From: Colocasia esculenta
Taxonomy: Eukaryota; Streptophyta; Magnoliopsida; Alismatales; Araceae
Assembly (NCBI GenBank): GCA_014218235.1
Contig: CM024758.1
Coordinates: 68,210,206 to 68,274,205, forward strand
Direction: 5' to 3'
DNA length: 64,000 nucleotides
The notes below the pieces were generated by a model. It worked only from the letters and a program-made list of their open reading frames with translations. It had not been told where the DNA came from and did not search any database. Made by a program: the position numbers and the translations under genes. Positions within the stretch are counted from its first letter, which is position 1. Each line of letters begins with the position of its first letter. Below are positions 11,894 through 22,929 of the stretch, piece after piece.

Positions 11894-13965
11894 TGTGACG
11901 GTCCTTGCCGCTCAGGCCCGTTATCCCAATAATGTGCCCGACATGACTCCGTCTCCCACGATCGGGCCGTAGCCTCGTAAGGGATATCAACCACATATGT
12001 CCGTGAAAATATAAAAGAACATGTTGGACATATATAAGTTTCCATTTCTCACACATATTCACATGAAATGTACATATTTAGCTCCATAACATAGTCTTTA
12101 AACAAAGTACAACAGCCCGGAACAAAACCCCAAGGCTCCACAAGTAAAAGATATTACTCTACTGGTGACGAAGGCCTGACTCCACCACGGTGTTGACCAG
12201 AACTAGACGAGGGACGGGAATCCTCCTGCTCAGCTTCACCTGGAAGAAGAAGGGGTGAGCCTCACAAGTCACTGGCTCAGTAGGGCAACTCCCCCAAATC
12301 CGATAAACCACAATGTACAGCAGATATAAATAACAAAGCAATAAAGCAGTTAATATATAACAACACCTATGCATGATGCTACAACGGTAAGTAAGTAAAC
12401 GGCAAACCACGTATACGTGTACAAGCTACAGAAGGGCACGCCGCACATGGGTCACGAGAATTGGTTTGCGACACTAGCCACAGACCCGGACAAACAACAC
12501 AAGTACACCTCTCAGTCTCGCAGCCACAGACAAAAGGTCCAGCTGTTTCTCCACCTCTACAAGGTCAAAAACTATGGAGACAAACCAACACCACCCCTGC
12601 AGACCACGCAGCTGTAGGCCCAAGCCTGACACCTTTGGGGACTCCGGCCGGGAACCCTAAAGTGAGCCACTGGAAACAAGACTAGTTGGGGACCAATACG
12701 TCTACTGGTGTCTGTCCCCCAACCAAGAGCACGCTACAAGCGACCGCACACCCACAAACGCGAATCGTTGTCCCTTGTCGTCTTTCCCTTAGCTGGACGT
12801 ACAACTCAAACTCAGGAGTGAGGGTGTCCAAGAAGATGACACAAACCTTGACAGTACTCACTGTACCGAGACAAAACCTCGAGCACCCGATGCCTGGGTA
12901 ACTGACTGGAGAGGTAACCATGGAAGGTGTTATAACCCGACTTGCTATGCACACATTTCCATGCAAAACCTCTTGTTAACAACCACAGTATAAGCCGACA
13001 TGACCCATACAGTCCCTACATTGCATGGCCAACATTGCCCAAGCAATGTACGACAGAAACTGGTTAGACTGGCCACAGAACCCCAGAGCTCGGGTGGCCA
13101 CATTCTGAAATGCGTCCAACACAGTGGTCGCCATTCTCAACTTGAATCGTGACGGACTAAACTATCGCCTTTAGACCTGAATCGCGACGTTTGGTTCTGT
13201 CGCCTTTCAGATGATAGAACCCAGACCTAAATCCTCATTCCAAAATTCACCTCATGTGGCTACACATGCAGATAAAGCAAGGAATAAGCATGTAAATAAA
13301 ACCCTAAGCATGCTCTCTATCATGCTCACATGATTTTCTAAACCAAAACTCTTAAACCCTAATCCATACATGCCATACAAGCTAAAATGTAGGAAAGTTC
13401 CCCTACCAACAGTTGAAACGTAAAACCAACGCCGCCCCGATGTTCCTCGCGCTCCGAAGCACCTCCTCACGTCGGAACCGTGCCGAATGGATAGTCGAAA
13501 TGTCAAAATCCCCCCAAATATTCAGAGCAAAACCCTCATAGCTCCCCCTCGGCTGAACAGTGCAAGAACACTATTCGGATAGGGCAGAGGCCCAAAATAC
13601 ACAGGGGCTAAATCACGACGTATCGGGTCGTCGCGTATAGAAACTCGATGTACCCCGCCATCGCGATTAAACCACCAGCGCCCCTGCATGCGACACGCAG
13701 TGCGCATGCAGACGCGCGCGCTGAAGGCGGCCTTAAATCGCGACGGACTTGGTGGTCGCATTCATACAAGAAACACGACGTCTGTGTTGGTTGCGTTCTT
13801 GATGAACCCGGCAGAGGTCTATTTGGGATGGAATTTCCAACCCTCCAGCCTTCCCCAAGTCACACCAACTTGTGCAAACACATATACATACAAAAACTCA
13901 ACTAATGGGCCGCACACTAGCCCACAAACCTGGTAAACTATGATCCGAACGTACCAGCTATTACA
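11894..13965 (-). repeat. Element E 3' LTR
   Basis: A 2072-bp LTR starting tgtgacgg and ending attaca on the plus strand, homologous to the B LTRs. It contains a donor-like GTAGGGG (minus strand, 13402-13406), matching the B site. It also contains GCGAC/GTCGC-rich stretches at about 13130-13215 and 13600-13770. Short ORFs inside are not protein-like. No convincing TATA box was found. Confidence 0.88.
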
Positions 13966-14065
13966 TTACTATCAACTAAAAATAATTTCGTCCTCGAAAT
14001 TTTAGGAACAAACATAACCAACAGTTCAACATATATACGACTATCACCTAAAAAGAATTTAACGC

Positions 14066-15430
14066 TTACTCAAACAGGTTTGGACACGTCTTATACATTT
14101 CATCAGCCAACTCCCATGTATCTTTACCACCCTACCTGTTTTCCCACCTGATCTTTACCAGCTCGATGTCCTTATTTCTTAACCTTTGTGTCCATCTGCT
14201 TGTAATCATAACTGGATACTCTGGCATGGATATATCTGGCATCAAGTCATCTCGTGTGTAATTGACAATCTGTGAAGGATCCCGAATGTATCTCCTTAAC
14301 ATTGAGACGTGGAACACGTCTTGTGCATCTGTAAAGTCCGCTGGAAGTTCTAACCTATATGTCGTCTCACCATCCTTTCCACAATCTAGAATGGACCCAC
14401 AAACCTGGGACTCAACTTGCCCTTCTTGCTGACCTCAATACACCTTTAGTTGGAGAGACTCTCAGAAACATGTAGTTGCCGACTTCAAACTGTAGGGGCA
14501 TGCGTCGTGTATCCGCATAACTCTATTGCCTGCTTTGTGTCGTTTGAAGCTTCTCCTTGATGAACTTTACCATTTCTGCACATTCCTGCACCAATTCTGG
14601 TCCCATCACCTGCCTTTCACTCACTTCATGCCAATTTAACGGTGTTCTACAAGGTCTTCCATACAGTGCCTCATACGGTGCCATGCCAATGCTTGTGTGA
14701 TAGCTGTTATTGTAGGCAAATTCAACCATTCCCAAGTGCTGCTCCAATCCACCTCCCCAAACTAAACAACAAGCCCGAAGCATATCTTCAATAGTCTTAT
14801 TGTCCTCTCCGTCTGTCCGTTGGTTTGGAGATGGTATGTTGAACTATACCTCAATGGTGTGCCCACAACCCTCTGCAAACTCCTCCAAAAGCCAGATGTA
14901 AACCTGGGATCCCTGTTTGAAACAATAGTGACTGGTATTCCATGCAATGGCACAATTCTCTCAACATATAATCTCGCCAATCGGTCCATTGCCCATGACA
15001 TACTCACTACTAGCAACCTGCATACCTTTGTCAACCTGTCAACAAAGACCCAAATGCCGTTGTGACCTGAAGCTATCCTGGGTAAACCTGCAACAAAGTC
15101 CATTGCTATATCATCCCATTTCCACTGCGATATTGGTAATGGTTGCAGCAAACCTCCTGGCCTTTGATGCTCTACCTTGACCTATTGGCATACTAAACAT
15201 CTTGCTATGAATTCCTCTATTTCTCTCTTCATGCTTGGCCACTAGAAATATTTCTTCAAATATTGGTACATCTTGGTACTTCCCGGGTGTATGGTGTACC
15301 TGGACCGATGTGCTTCTTCCAACACTTTCTGCTTCACACCAGCTTCACTTGGAACATACAACTTGTGCCTGAATCAGACCACACAATCATCATCTATGGT
15401 GACATCTTGCATCTTCACAATATCGGCCAA
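14066..15430 (-). pseudogene. Element E integrase with C-terminal chromodomain-like region
   Basis: The visible pieces are at 15151-14762, 14783-14523 and 14317-14132, ending at a TAA at 14066-14068. The catalytic core shows the first Asp (AMDFVAGLP) and the Glu (GQTERTI). The second Asp is replaced: VSNRD in place of VSDRD, codon at 14915-14917. Beyond the core come FAYNNSYHTSIGM, the FHVSMLRRYIRDPSQI motif and an end (WELADEM-type) typical of Tekay chromoviruses. Their C-terminal chromodomain is thought to guide integration into heterochromatin. Frameshifts separate the pieces, and the DDE triad is incomplete. Confidence 0.9.
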
Positions 15431-17061
15431 TTACTCATCTACCTTTTGTGCTTCTATAATCTGCCAATACAAAGATGGCTCCACTGTATTGCTAGCTAAC
15501 ACTGTTGTTCGCTGGCTACTTGGAACAATCAAGGAATTTTCTGTCACATCTTCATACAGCTTCCATTCCCTCATCATCATGTGACTCATGACCGCTTTCT
15601 TGCTCAAAGCATCTGCTACCACATTTGCCTTGCCTGAGTGATATGCCAAAGTGAAATCATAATCCTTGAGATATTCCATCCACCTGCGCTGCCTCAAATT
15701 CAAGTCTTTCTGTGAAAAGATGTATTTCAAGCTCTTGTGGTCCGTGAATATCTCAAACCTCTCACCATACAAGTAATGCCGCCATATCTTCAATGCAAAC
15801 ACAACCATCGGCAACTCTAAGTCATGTGTGGGGTAGTTCTCCTCATGCCTCTTCAATTGCCTGGATGCATACGCCACCACCTTTCCATGTTGCATAAGCA
15901 CTGCTCAAAGTCCTCTCCTGGATGCATCTACATATATCATAAAATCACACCTCGGCCTGACGGTATTTCCAATATCGGTGCTGAAGTGAGCCGCTTCTTC
16001 AACTCCATGAAACTATGCCTGCAATCAGATGACCATACAAATGGTACTCCCTTCCTGGTAAGCCTTGTCATCGGTGCTGCAATCTTTGAGAAGTCTTGGA
16101 TAAACCGCCTATAATACTGTGCCATACCAAGGAAACTCCTGATCTCTGACACTATCTTTGGCTCCTCCCATTTCATGACGGCTTCCACCTTTGCTGGATC
16201 AACTGCAACACCTTCACCTGAAATAACATGCCCCAAGAACTGTACCTCCTTAAGCCAAAACTCACATTTATAAAACTTTGCATAAATTTGGTGCTCCCTC
16301 AATGTCTGCAATGTAACCCTCAAGTGAGCTGCATGTTCTTCTTCTGAGGCTAAATATACTAAAATATCATCTATAAAAACCATAAAAAACTGATATAAAT
16401 ATGGATGAAAAATCCTATTCATCAAGTTCATAAATGTTGTCGGTGCATTGGTTAGCCCAAATGGCATAACCATAAACTCATAATGCCCATACCTTGTTCT
16501 AAATGCCGTCTTGTCAATGTCTTCTTCCCGAATCCTCAATTGATGGTATCTCGACCTCAAATCTATCTTGGAGAACACCCTTGTTGATTGCAATTGATCA
16601 AATAAATCATCAATTCGCGGAAGTGGATACCTATTCTTTATTGTGACCTGATTCAATTGGCGGTAATCAATACACATTCTCATGCTGCCATCTTTCTTTC
16701 TTACAAACAAAACCGGTGCTCCCCATGGTGAGTGACTCGGCCGAATGAAACCTTTCTCAAGTAGTTCTTGCAATTGCTTCTTTAACTGTTTCAATTCTAC
16801 AGGTGCCATTCTGTAGGGTGCCTTGGAAATGGGCATACTACCCGGCTGCAACTCTACTGTAAAGTCCACCTCTCTGTGTGGTGCCAACCGTGGTAGCTCA
16901 TCCGGAAACACATCCACAAACTCTCTAACAACGGGTGCCATATCTACTGTCTTACCTGCATTAACCAGGCTAACTGATGCCAAATAGGCTACACACCCTG
17001 CATTAATCAATTTCCTAGACTTACGGGCAAAAATGATAAACTTAGGGTATAGAATGGCATA
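15431..17061 (-). pseudogene. Element E reverse transcriptase and RNase H
   Basis: The long frame at 17010-15937 covers nearly all of RT, from VREFVDVFPDELP through IDYRQLNQVTIKNRYPLPRIDDLFDQL to the catalytic FIDDILVY. The RNase H part (about 15930-15431) keeps YVDASRRGL, FTDHKSLKYIF and KANVVADALSK. A TGA interrupts it just after RRGL (about 15904). Upstream of 17010 a one-base deletion breaks the join to the protease side. C is inserted at 17066, and its TSD ccttg continues in the 39185-39205 piece. RT-RNase H copies the RNA genome into DNA; here it cannot be made as one protein. Confidence 0.92.
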
Positions 17062-17066
17062 CCTTG

Positions 17067-18208
17067 TGCGACGACCCTCCTTATACCAGTACGATTATAC
17101 CAATCCACGTCGGTATAGTGAGTCTCGTCACAGTGGGACATTTACCCAAGCACTAACACACATGATTGAGATGTACACAAATATGAATACAGAGTAGCGG
17201 AAGTAAAAGAAGTACTATCTTTTCATTTCATCATCCACATAAACATACATGATCCATATAGCAATTTAAAGAACTAAGTCCACATAATGAAATACAAATT
17301 CAAATTACATTGTTCGTCCACAAATTTCATAAGCTTCAATTACATAAGTCTCAATACGAGTAAAATCCCATAAAATATCTAAGACCTACTGGACATATAC
17401 ATGCATCACGGGGATGGGTTACTTGCCTTTGAATAAATCTACAAATAGATTACAAGGTCGGAGAAGCCCTCCTCGGCCAAAGCCAAGACGCCTCCAAAAC
17501 ACCTCCACTCCGGCTTCTGGGATGATCCTCACAGCACACCAGAGCCGGGATGTGTAGCCTGATGTCAAGGGTTCCTCCTTGTCGAAGTAGATCGCCGGAA
17601 GAAGCCACCAGTCTTCAAATCTCAAGGCTCAAAGTTCTGGTTTCACACAGGGACTTAGGGTTTCTAGGGTTTTCTTTGCCAAGAGATAAAGGGGTCTCTT
17701 CCAGCTGCTAAGGGGTGTTTCTATATAAGTCTAGGCTTGGGGTATGCGTGGGCAGGGTCTGATGGAAGTTGAGAGCCGTTGGGAGACATCTCCCCAATCA
17801 GTGAGCAAGCCTAACCCAGAATTTCGGGGTCTGCTGCGCACAGAAAATTAGAGAAGTAGGCGTCCACATCCATGGTCGTTTGCCTCATAGTTGACGTCCA
17901 TCGACATGGACGTTTACTCAACATGGATGTCCATCCATGTTGACGCCAATTTACACTTCGGCCAGAGCATTAAACCATGCAGAAAACCATATATACGCTA
18001 TATATATATACATGCAATATATATAGTATAGTGTACACACTACTACCCATGCAAACAAACAATAATTACATCTAAACATACACACGCATACATAAGTACA
18101 CCTAGCTAATATGTACGTAGATATCTACATATGCATACATAATATTTACACACAAGCACGAATCTACACACACAACAAAATAAAAGGACAAACTTTGAGG
18201 GCCTTACA
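17067..18208 (-). repeat. Element C 3' LTR, with a 1.95-kb internal deletion
   Basis: It is 1142 bp, against 3092 bp for the 5' LTR once insertions are removed. The two match from both ends. At 17356/17357 the sequence jumps from the part equivalent to about 21333 directly to the part equivalent to 38331. The TATA-like ctatataa (17721-17728), donor-like ttacttgcc and the upstream dyads (about 17860-17950) remain. The 17419-17625 ORF lies here, is not preserved in the other LTR and is not taken as a gene. Confidence 0.9.
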
Positions 18209-18223
18209 CCCTCTCCCCCTTAA
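18209..18223 (-). promoter_or_regulatory. Polypurine tract of element C
   Basis: On the minus strand AAGGGGGAGAGGG directly precedes the LTR TGTAAGGCCC. This is a canonical PPT at the expected place, just after the integrase stop and the Tekay-type TTCGAGGATGAAG stretch. Confidence 0.88.
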
Positions 18224-18253
18224 GGAAACTTCATCCTCGAAGTTTAAACAACA

Positions 18254-19513
18254 CTACTCGAACAAATGAGGATACTTCTTCCTCATCGCATCCTCAAGCT
18301 CCCAAGTAGCCTCCTCTCGCGAGAAGTTCCGCCATAGAACCTTTACCGACGTAATACTCTTGATCCGGAGATGCTGAACCTTCCGGTTAAGAATAGCTAC
18401 TGGTTGCTCTACATATGACAGATCTGGCTGGATCTCTACTGGCTCGTGACTAATAACATGAGACGGATCTCGAATATACTTCCTGAGCATAGATACGTGG
18501 AAAACGGGATGAACGCCAGCTAAAGTCAGAGGCAAAGCTAGCTCGTAAGCCACGCTACCTAAACGCCTGAGAATCTCATACGGGCCAATGAATCTGGGAC
18601 TTAATTTGCTATGCCTGCCAAACCTGACGACACCTCGAGTAGGTGAAATCTTCAAAAAGACATGCTCACCCACCTCGAACTCTAAATCCTTTCTCCTGTT
18701 GTCGGCATAGCTCTTCTGTCTATCCTGTGCCGCAACAAGCCTCTTCCTGATAAGCTGAATCTTATCTGAAGTCTCCTGAACTAACTCCGGACCGATCAAC
18801 TGCCTATCGCCGGTCTCCTTCCAACATAAAGGAGATCTGCAAGGCCTTCCATACAACGCCTCAAATGGAGCCATACCAATGCTCGCATGATAACTGTTGT
18901 TATATGCGAACTCCACTAGAGGTAAATGACGCTCCCAATCATCCTCCCAATCCAGCACACACGCCCTCAACATATCCTCGAGCGTCTGGATAGTCCTCTC
19001 AGACTGTCCATCTGTCTGGGGATGAAACGCCGAACTGAGCTTCAGCTCCGAACCTAAAGCATCCTGAAGACCCTTCCACAACATCGACGTAAATCTCGGA
19101 TCTCGATCCGAAATGATCGACTTCGGCACACCATGCAATCTAATAACGCTACTGACATACAATCTAGCCAAGCTCTCTACTGACTGCTTCTTCTTCATAG
19201 GTAAGAAATGCGCAGTCTTCGAGAATCTATCTACGACCACCCAAATCGAGTCATTACCCCGTCTGGATCGAGGCAAACCCGAAACAAAATCCATAGTGAC
19301 AGCTTCCCACTTCCATACTGAGATTTCCATCTTCTGCATAAGACCAGATGGTCGCTGCCGCTCGGCTTTCACTTGCTGGCACACTAAACACCTAGATACA
19401 TAATCCGCTTTATCCCTCTTCATGTCGGACCACCAAAAGGACCTCTTCAAATCCTGGTACATCTTAGTGTTACCCAGATGAATAGAGAATCTTGACCTAT
19501 GAGCTTCTGCCAA
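18254..19513 (-). CDS. Element C integrase with C-terminal chromodomain-like region
   Basis: An intact 419-codon frame. The N-terminal zinc-binding region ends CLVCQQVKAERQ (about residue 45). The core has the full D,D-35-E set: D in TMDFVSGLP, D in ISDRDPRF and E in GQSERTIQ. After FAYNNSYHASIGM comes the GPY/F-like region (KLSPRFIGPYEIL). FHVSMLRKYIRDPSHV and the end LWRNFSREEATWELEDAM then give a chromodomain-type tail. Integrase joins the cDNA to the chromosome and the tail favours heterochromatin. This is the best-preserved gypsy integrase here. It is still cut from the rest of pol by a stop at about 19551-19553, so it would not be made from a normal polyprotein. Confidence 0.92.
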   Translation of the reverse strand: MAEAHRSRFSIHLGNTKMYQDLKRSFWWSDMKRDKADYVSRCLVCQQVKAERQRPSGLMQKMEISVWKWEAVTMDFVSGLPRSRRGNDSIWVVVDRFSKTAHFLPMKKKQSVESLARLYVSSVIRLHGVPKSIISDRDPRFTSMLWKGLQDALGSELKLSSAFHPQTDGQSERTIQTLEDMLRACVLDWEDDWERHLPLVEFAYNNSYHASIGMAPFEALYGRPCRSPLCWKETGDRQLIGPELVQETSDKIQLIRKRLVAAQDRQKSYADNRRKDLEFEVGEHVFLKISPTRGVVRFGRHSKLSPRFIGPYEILRRLGSVAYELALPLTLAGVHPVFHVSMLRKYIRDPSHVISHEPVEIQPDLSYVEQPVAILNRKVQHLRIKSITSVKVLWRNFSREEATWELEDAMRKKYPHLFE

Positions 19514-19710
19514 AACATGCTCACGGACATCTACAATGTCAGGTACACATACTCAGTGATGGAATCTAATCACACCATCCTCATCACGAGCAATGCCTGC
19601 CTTGCCCACTAACTCTTGGAGTCTAGGGTCGACTTTCTATTGCTCGATCACCTCATCCAATACCGAAGACCTAAGGGACAACTGAGCCACAAAAGCCTGA
19701 CATAAGGGCT

Positions 19711-20550
19711 CTAACTCAGCATCACACACGCCGCATCCTCCAACATCTTCCAATCTTGCTGGAGCGAAGACCTCTTCCTGCTAAGAGCATCCGCTACGAC
19801 ATTCGCCTTTCCTGGATGATATTGAAGATCGAAGTCGTAGTCCTTGAGGAACTCAATCCATCTCCTCTGTCGTAGGTTTAGTTCCTTCTGGGAGAAGAGA
19901 TACTTCAATCTCTTATGGTCAGTGAACACCTCAAATGTGACACCATAAAGATAATGTCTCCAGATCTGTAGTGCATGAACCATTGCCGCAAGCTCCAAAT
20001 CATGAGTCGGATAGTTACGCTCATGCTCCTTCAATTGGCGAGAATCATACGCCACTACTCTTCCTTGCTGCATTAGCACATAGCCTAAGCCAATCCGAGA
20101 TGCATCCGTATAAATGGAAAAACCTTCAGCACCACTAGGTAATACCAATACTGGAGCGGAAGTAAGTTTAGCCTTCAATAATTGAAAGCTACTCTCACAT
20201 GTCTCGGACCACACAAACTTCACCCCTTTTCTGGTAAGCTGAGTCAATGGGGCGGCGATGGACGAAAATCCCTCAATGAATCGCCGATAGTAACCAGCCA
20301 AACCCAGAAAACTATGAATCTCCGAAGGGGTCTTGGGGGTCTCCCAATCCATAACTGCCTGGACCTTTGCTGGATCAACTGCTACACCAGCACCGGAGAT
20401 AACATGCCCAAGAAAATAAACCTCGCGCAACCAAAAATCACACTTGTTGAATTTTGCATACAGCTTGTGCTCACGGAGAACCTCTAACACTACCCTCAAA
20501 TGTTGACGGTGTGTGGCCTCATTCGGAGAGTAGACCAACACATCATCATG
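19711..20550 (-). pseudogene. Element C RT C-terminal half and RNase H
   Basis: The frame begins within the RT catalytic motif (DDVLVYSP). All upstream RT, protease and most of gag are missing. The remainder shows the thumb/connection (LGHVISGAGVAVDP, FLGLAGYYRRFIEGFS) and an RNase H with YTDASRIGLG, FTDHKRLKYLF and GKANVVADALSRK, so its acidic residues are present. The deletion junction at about 20545-20553 fuses the gag intron to RT. The frame stops at 19711 before the integrase. Confidence 0.92.
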
Positions 20551-20574
20551 CAATTAAATAAAACAAACTACTCC

Positions 20575-20850
20575 TTATTTTATTATTCCAACCTGAGCCT
20601 TCATCTGAGCCTGGAGTACAGCCTGGGTGTGGGCCTGCGTCTGCATGGCCTGCACTAGACTTTGCATGAACACTCCATAATCCACAAGTGGCGGTGGGGG
20701 AAGTACAGGACCCTGGGGTTCCGGGGCCTGCTGCTCAGTCTGCTCCTCACGCCTAGGCTCATCTCTCCTCTGCTCCTCACGCCTAGGCTCATCTCTCCTC
20801 TGCTCGCCACCACGAGTAGGTACACCACCACGTCTACTGCGTGAAGCCAT
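20575..20850 (-). pseudogene. Element C gag, first exon
   Basis: ATG is at 20848-20850, MASRSRRGG. It is followed by a duplicated charged repeat (RRDEPRREEQ twice) and a proline/glutamine-rich part (PPPPLVDYGVFMQ...). It matches the gag N-terminus of H. At the codon equivalent to the H donor it has CAG|GTTGGAATAATAA, so the coding exon probably ends near 20594. The last codons up to the stop at 20575 would be read-through into the intron. The downstream exons are deleted. Confidence 0.82.
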
Positions 20851-21041
20851 AAGCTGCAGTAATTTAGACACTATTAGAGACTACGTTATTTAGTTCCTAA
20901 CCACTTTCTTATTTATCTTTCATTGATTATTAATCAATTCTACACATGTGGACAACTCTATAAAGACTTAGCATGTAATGGAGATGGTGACTTATGTATA
21001 TTATGTACGATCTCAACCGGTTGCTCTCTGATACCAATCTC
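20851..21041 (-). promoter_or_regulatory. Element C 5' leader with PBS
   Basis: The minus strand has TTGGTATCAGAGAGC at 21023-21037, an initiator-Met PBS with a 2-nt AG duplication, 5 nt from the LTR. About 160 nt of AU-rich leader run to the gag ATG. The leader is nearly the same as in H (57013-57201). Confidence 0.8.
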
Positions 21042-22929
21042 TGCGACGACCCTCCTTATACCAGTACGATTATACCAATCCACGTCGGTATAGTGAGTCT
21101 CGTCACAGTGGGACATTTACCTAAGCACTAACACACATGATTGAGATGTACACAATATGAATAGAAAGTAGCGGAAGTAAAGAAGTACTGTCTTTTCATT
21201 TCATCATCCACATTAAACATACATGATCCATATAGCAATTTAAAGAACTAAGTCCACATAATGAAATACAAATTCAAATTACATTGTTCGTCCACAAATT
21301 TCATAAGCTTCAATTACATAAGTCTCAATTACATACTATGAAAGTGAAAGTACAATGATGGTGACTCCACAACACTCTATTCTCCTCGCTCGGAGTCACT
21401 CTCAACGGTCTCCTCCAAGGAAGTAGGGTCACCTGCTAAACCTGTACGCCGAAGCAAGAGTGAGTCTAAAAGACTCAACAAGTAAACTCCATACACATCA
21501 TACATGCATACATCACAAGCAAGCCTTACATTTAATTGCATTAACTCAAAACAGGTAGCATGGTTGTTCAATAATAGAAAACTACCTATCATGATATTTC
21601 TACTAATTTCACTACGCATGGTACATGGTTTATGTCAATCCAAAATGAATACCTACCGCATGCTTTCTACCCATTCATTCACATGAGAGCTACACTTACA
21701 TTTAACTACAACATGATAGCAATTTAGCATGGGATTTTCACACATAAAAAGGAAATACCCCAACATGGATTCTACACACTTTTGCACATATAAAACACCA
21801 TTATAAACACATTAAGGTTGCTGTTTTGACATGAATCTAACATTATCATATCATGAATCACAATTTCACATTCTAACACATTGGTGTAATCACAGGGATT
21901 GTACCCCCCTCAACACGGACATGAATACCAAATATGATAGCATGGAAAATAGGATGTGATCGCCACCTAGAGCATTGCCAAATAAAGATAATAATGCGGG
22001 CTAACTACTCTAGGAAAGGGAGAGAGAGAACAGAGGAGTACCTGATGTCGCGGTCATCTGGACGACCGCGGCAATGCTGAGAACGCGTCGCCATTGCCAG
22101 CCGCGTTTCTTGTCGCGTCGCCTTCCTCAGTCGCGTTCTCTTCTTGTGCGGGAGATGATGGATGGGACCTTCTTCCCGTCCTCCAGCCGGCCAGAGGATG
22201 AGAGCTCCTCGTGGATCTTCGCTTGGGTGCCTGCCAAAACAACGAAAACAAGAAATAAAACCCTGTTAGACTATGTTAAGTGTAGTAGCTATTCTTAAAT
22301 GAAAGAAAGATGTGGAGCATGGAGGGAACGGACCTGGGGGGTGGTTTTAAACCCTTGGGTAGTAGGAAAATGTGGGAGGAATATGCATGGGGAGAAATCA
22401 TGGAAGAGGAGAAGGAGGAATCCTAACTCATGTATACATGTGTAAAAACGTGGAAAAGAAAGTAAAAATCAAAACTAAACAGATACTGCCCCGTTTGATG
22501 TGATTCCAGTTGGAGGTCTTAGAGGCGGACGTCTTGAACAACTTTCATGAAGACATCTTGAAGAGATCTTGCCTGGTTTGGGCTGTGGAAGAGACGATAA
22601 TCCCGCATGTGCAGATCTCGATATGAGAGAGAAAGTGAAGATCATCTGCTGTAACTTTTCGCACAAGCCACCAATCGACGTGATTCTACTTCTAGGTTGA
22701 AGAGGGCTCTGTGGGGAGAAACTTTGATGAAGAAACCTCGAAGAGATCTGGCCTGGTTCGATCTCCATAAGCCGTGCAAGCACTGCTGGTCCTGGAGGCG
22801 ATATGAGAGAGAAAGAGGAGAGAGAGAGGAGGAAAACGTAAAGAACAACTTCTCCTCTGCCTTGGGGACGATGGGACCTCATGAGCAGAGCCTCCAGGGG
22901 CCTCTCCTCGTGGTGGTAGCCTTCCTCTA

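Noticed and set aside
11631..12062. A single 143-codon protease ORF
   Set aside because: The frame runs from the G protease across the 11893/11894 border into the E LTR. The part beyond 11893 is LTR sequence read by chance.
17419..17625. A 68-codon LTR leader ORF ending at the splice donor in C
   Set aside because: The equivalent region of the C 5' LTR is shifted by one base, and H reads differently, so coding is not conserved.
22039..22229. A leader intron in D between a donor-like site at 22039 and an acceptor-like GGCAG near 22229
   Set aside because: On the minus strand the acceptor-like site comes before the donor-like one, so the pair cannot form an intron.
22475..22882. A 135-codon protein-coding gene
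   Set aside because: It lies in solo LTR D over a degenerate duplication, has low-complexity content and no recognisable domain.
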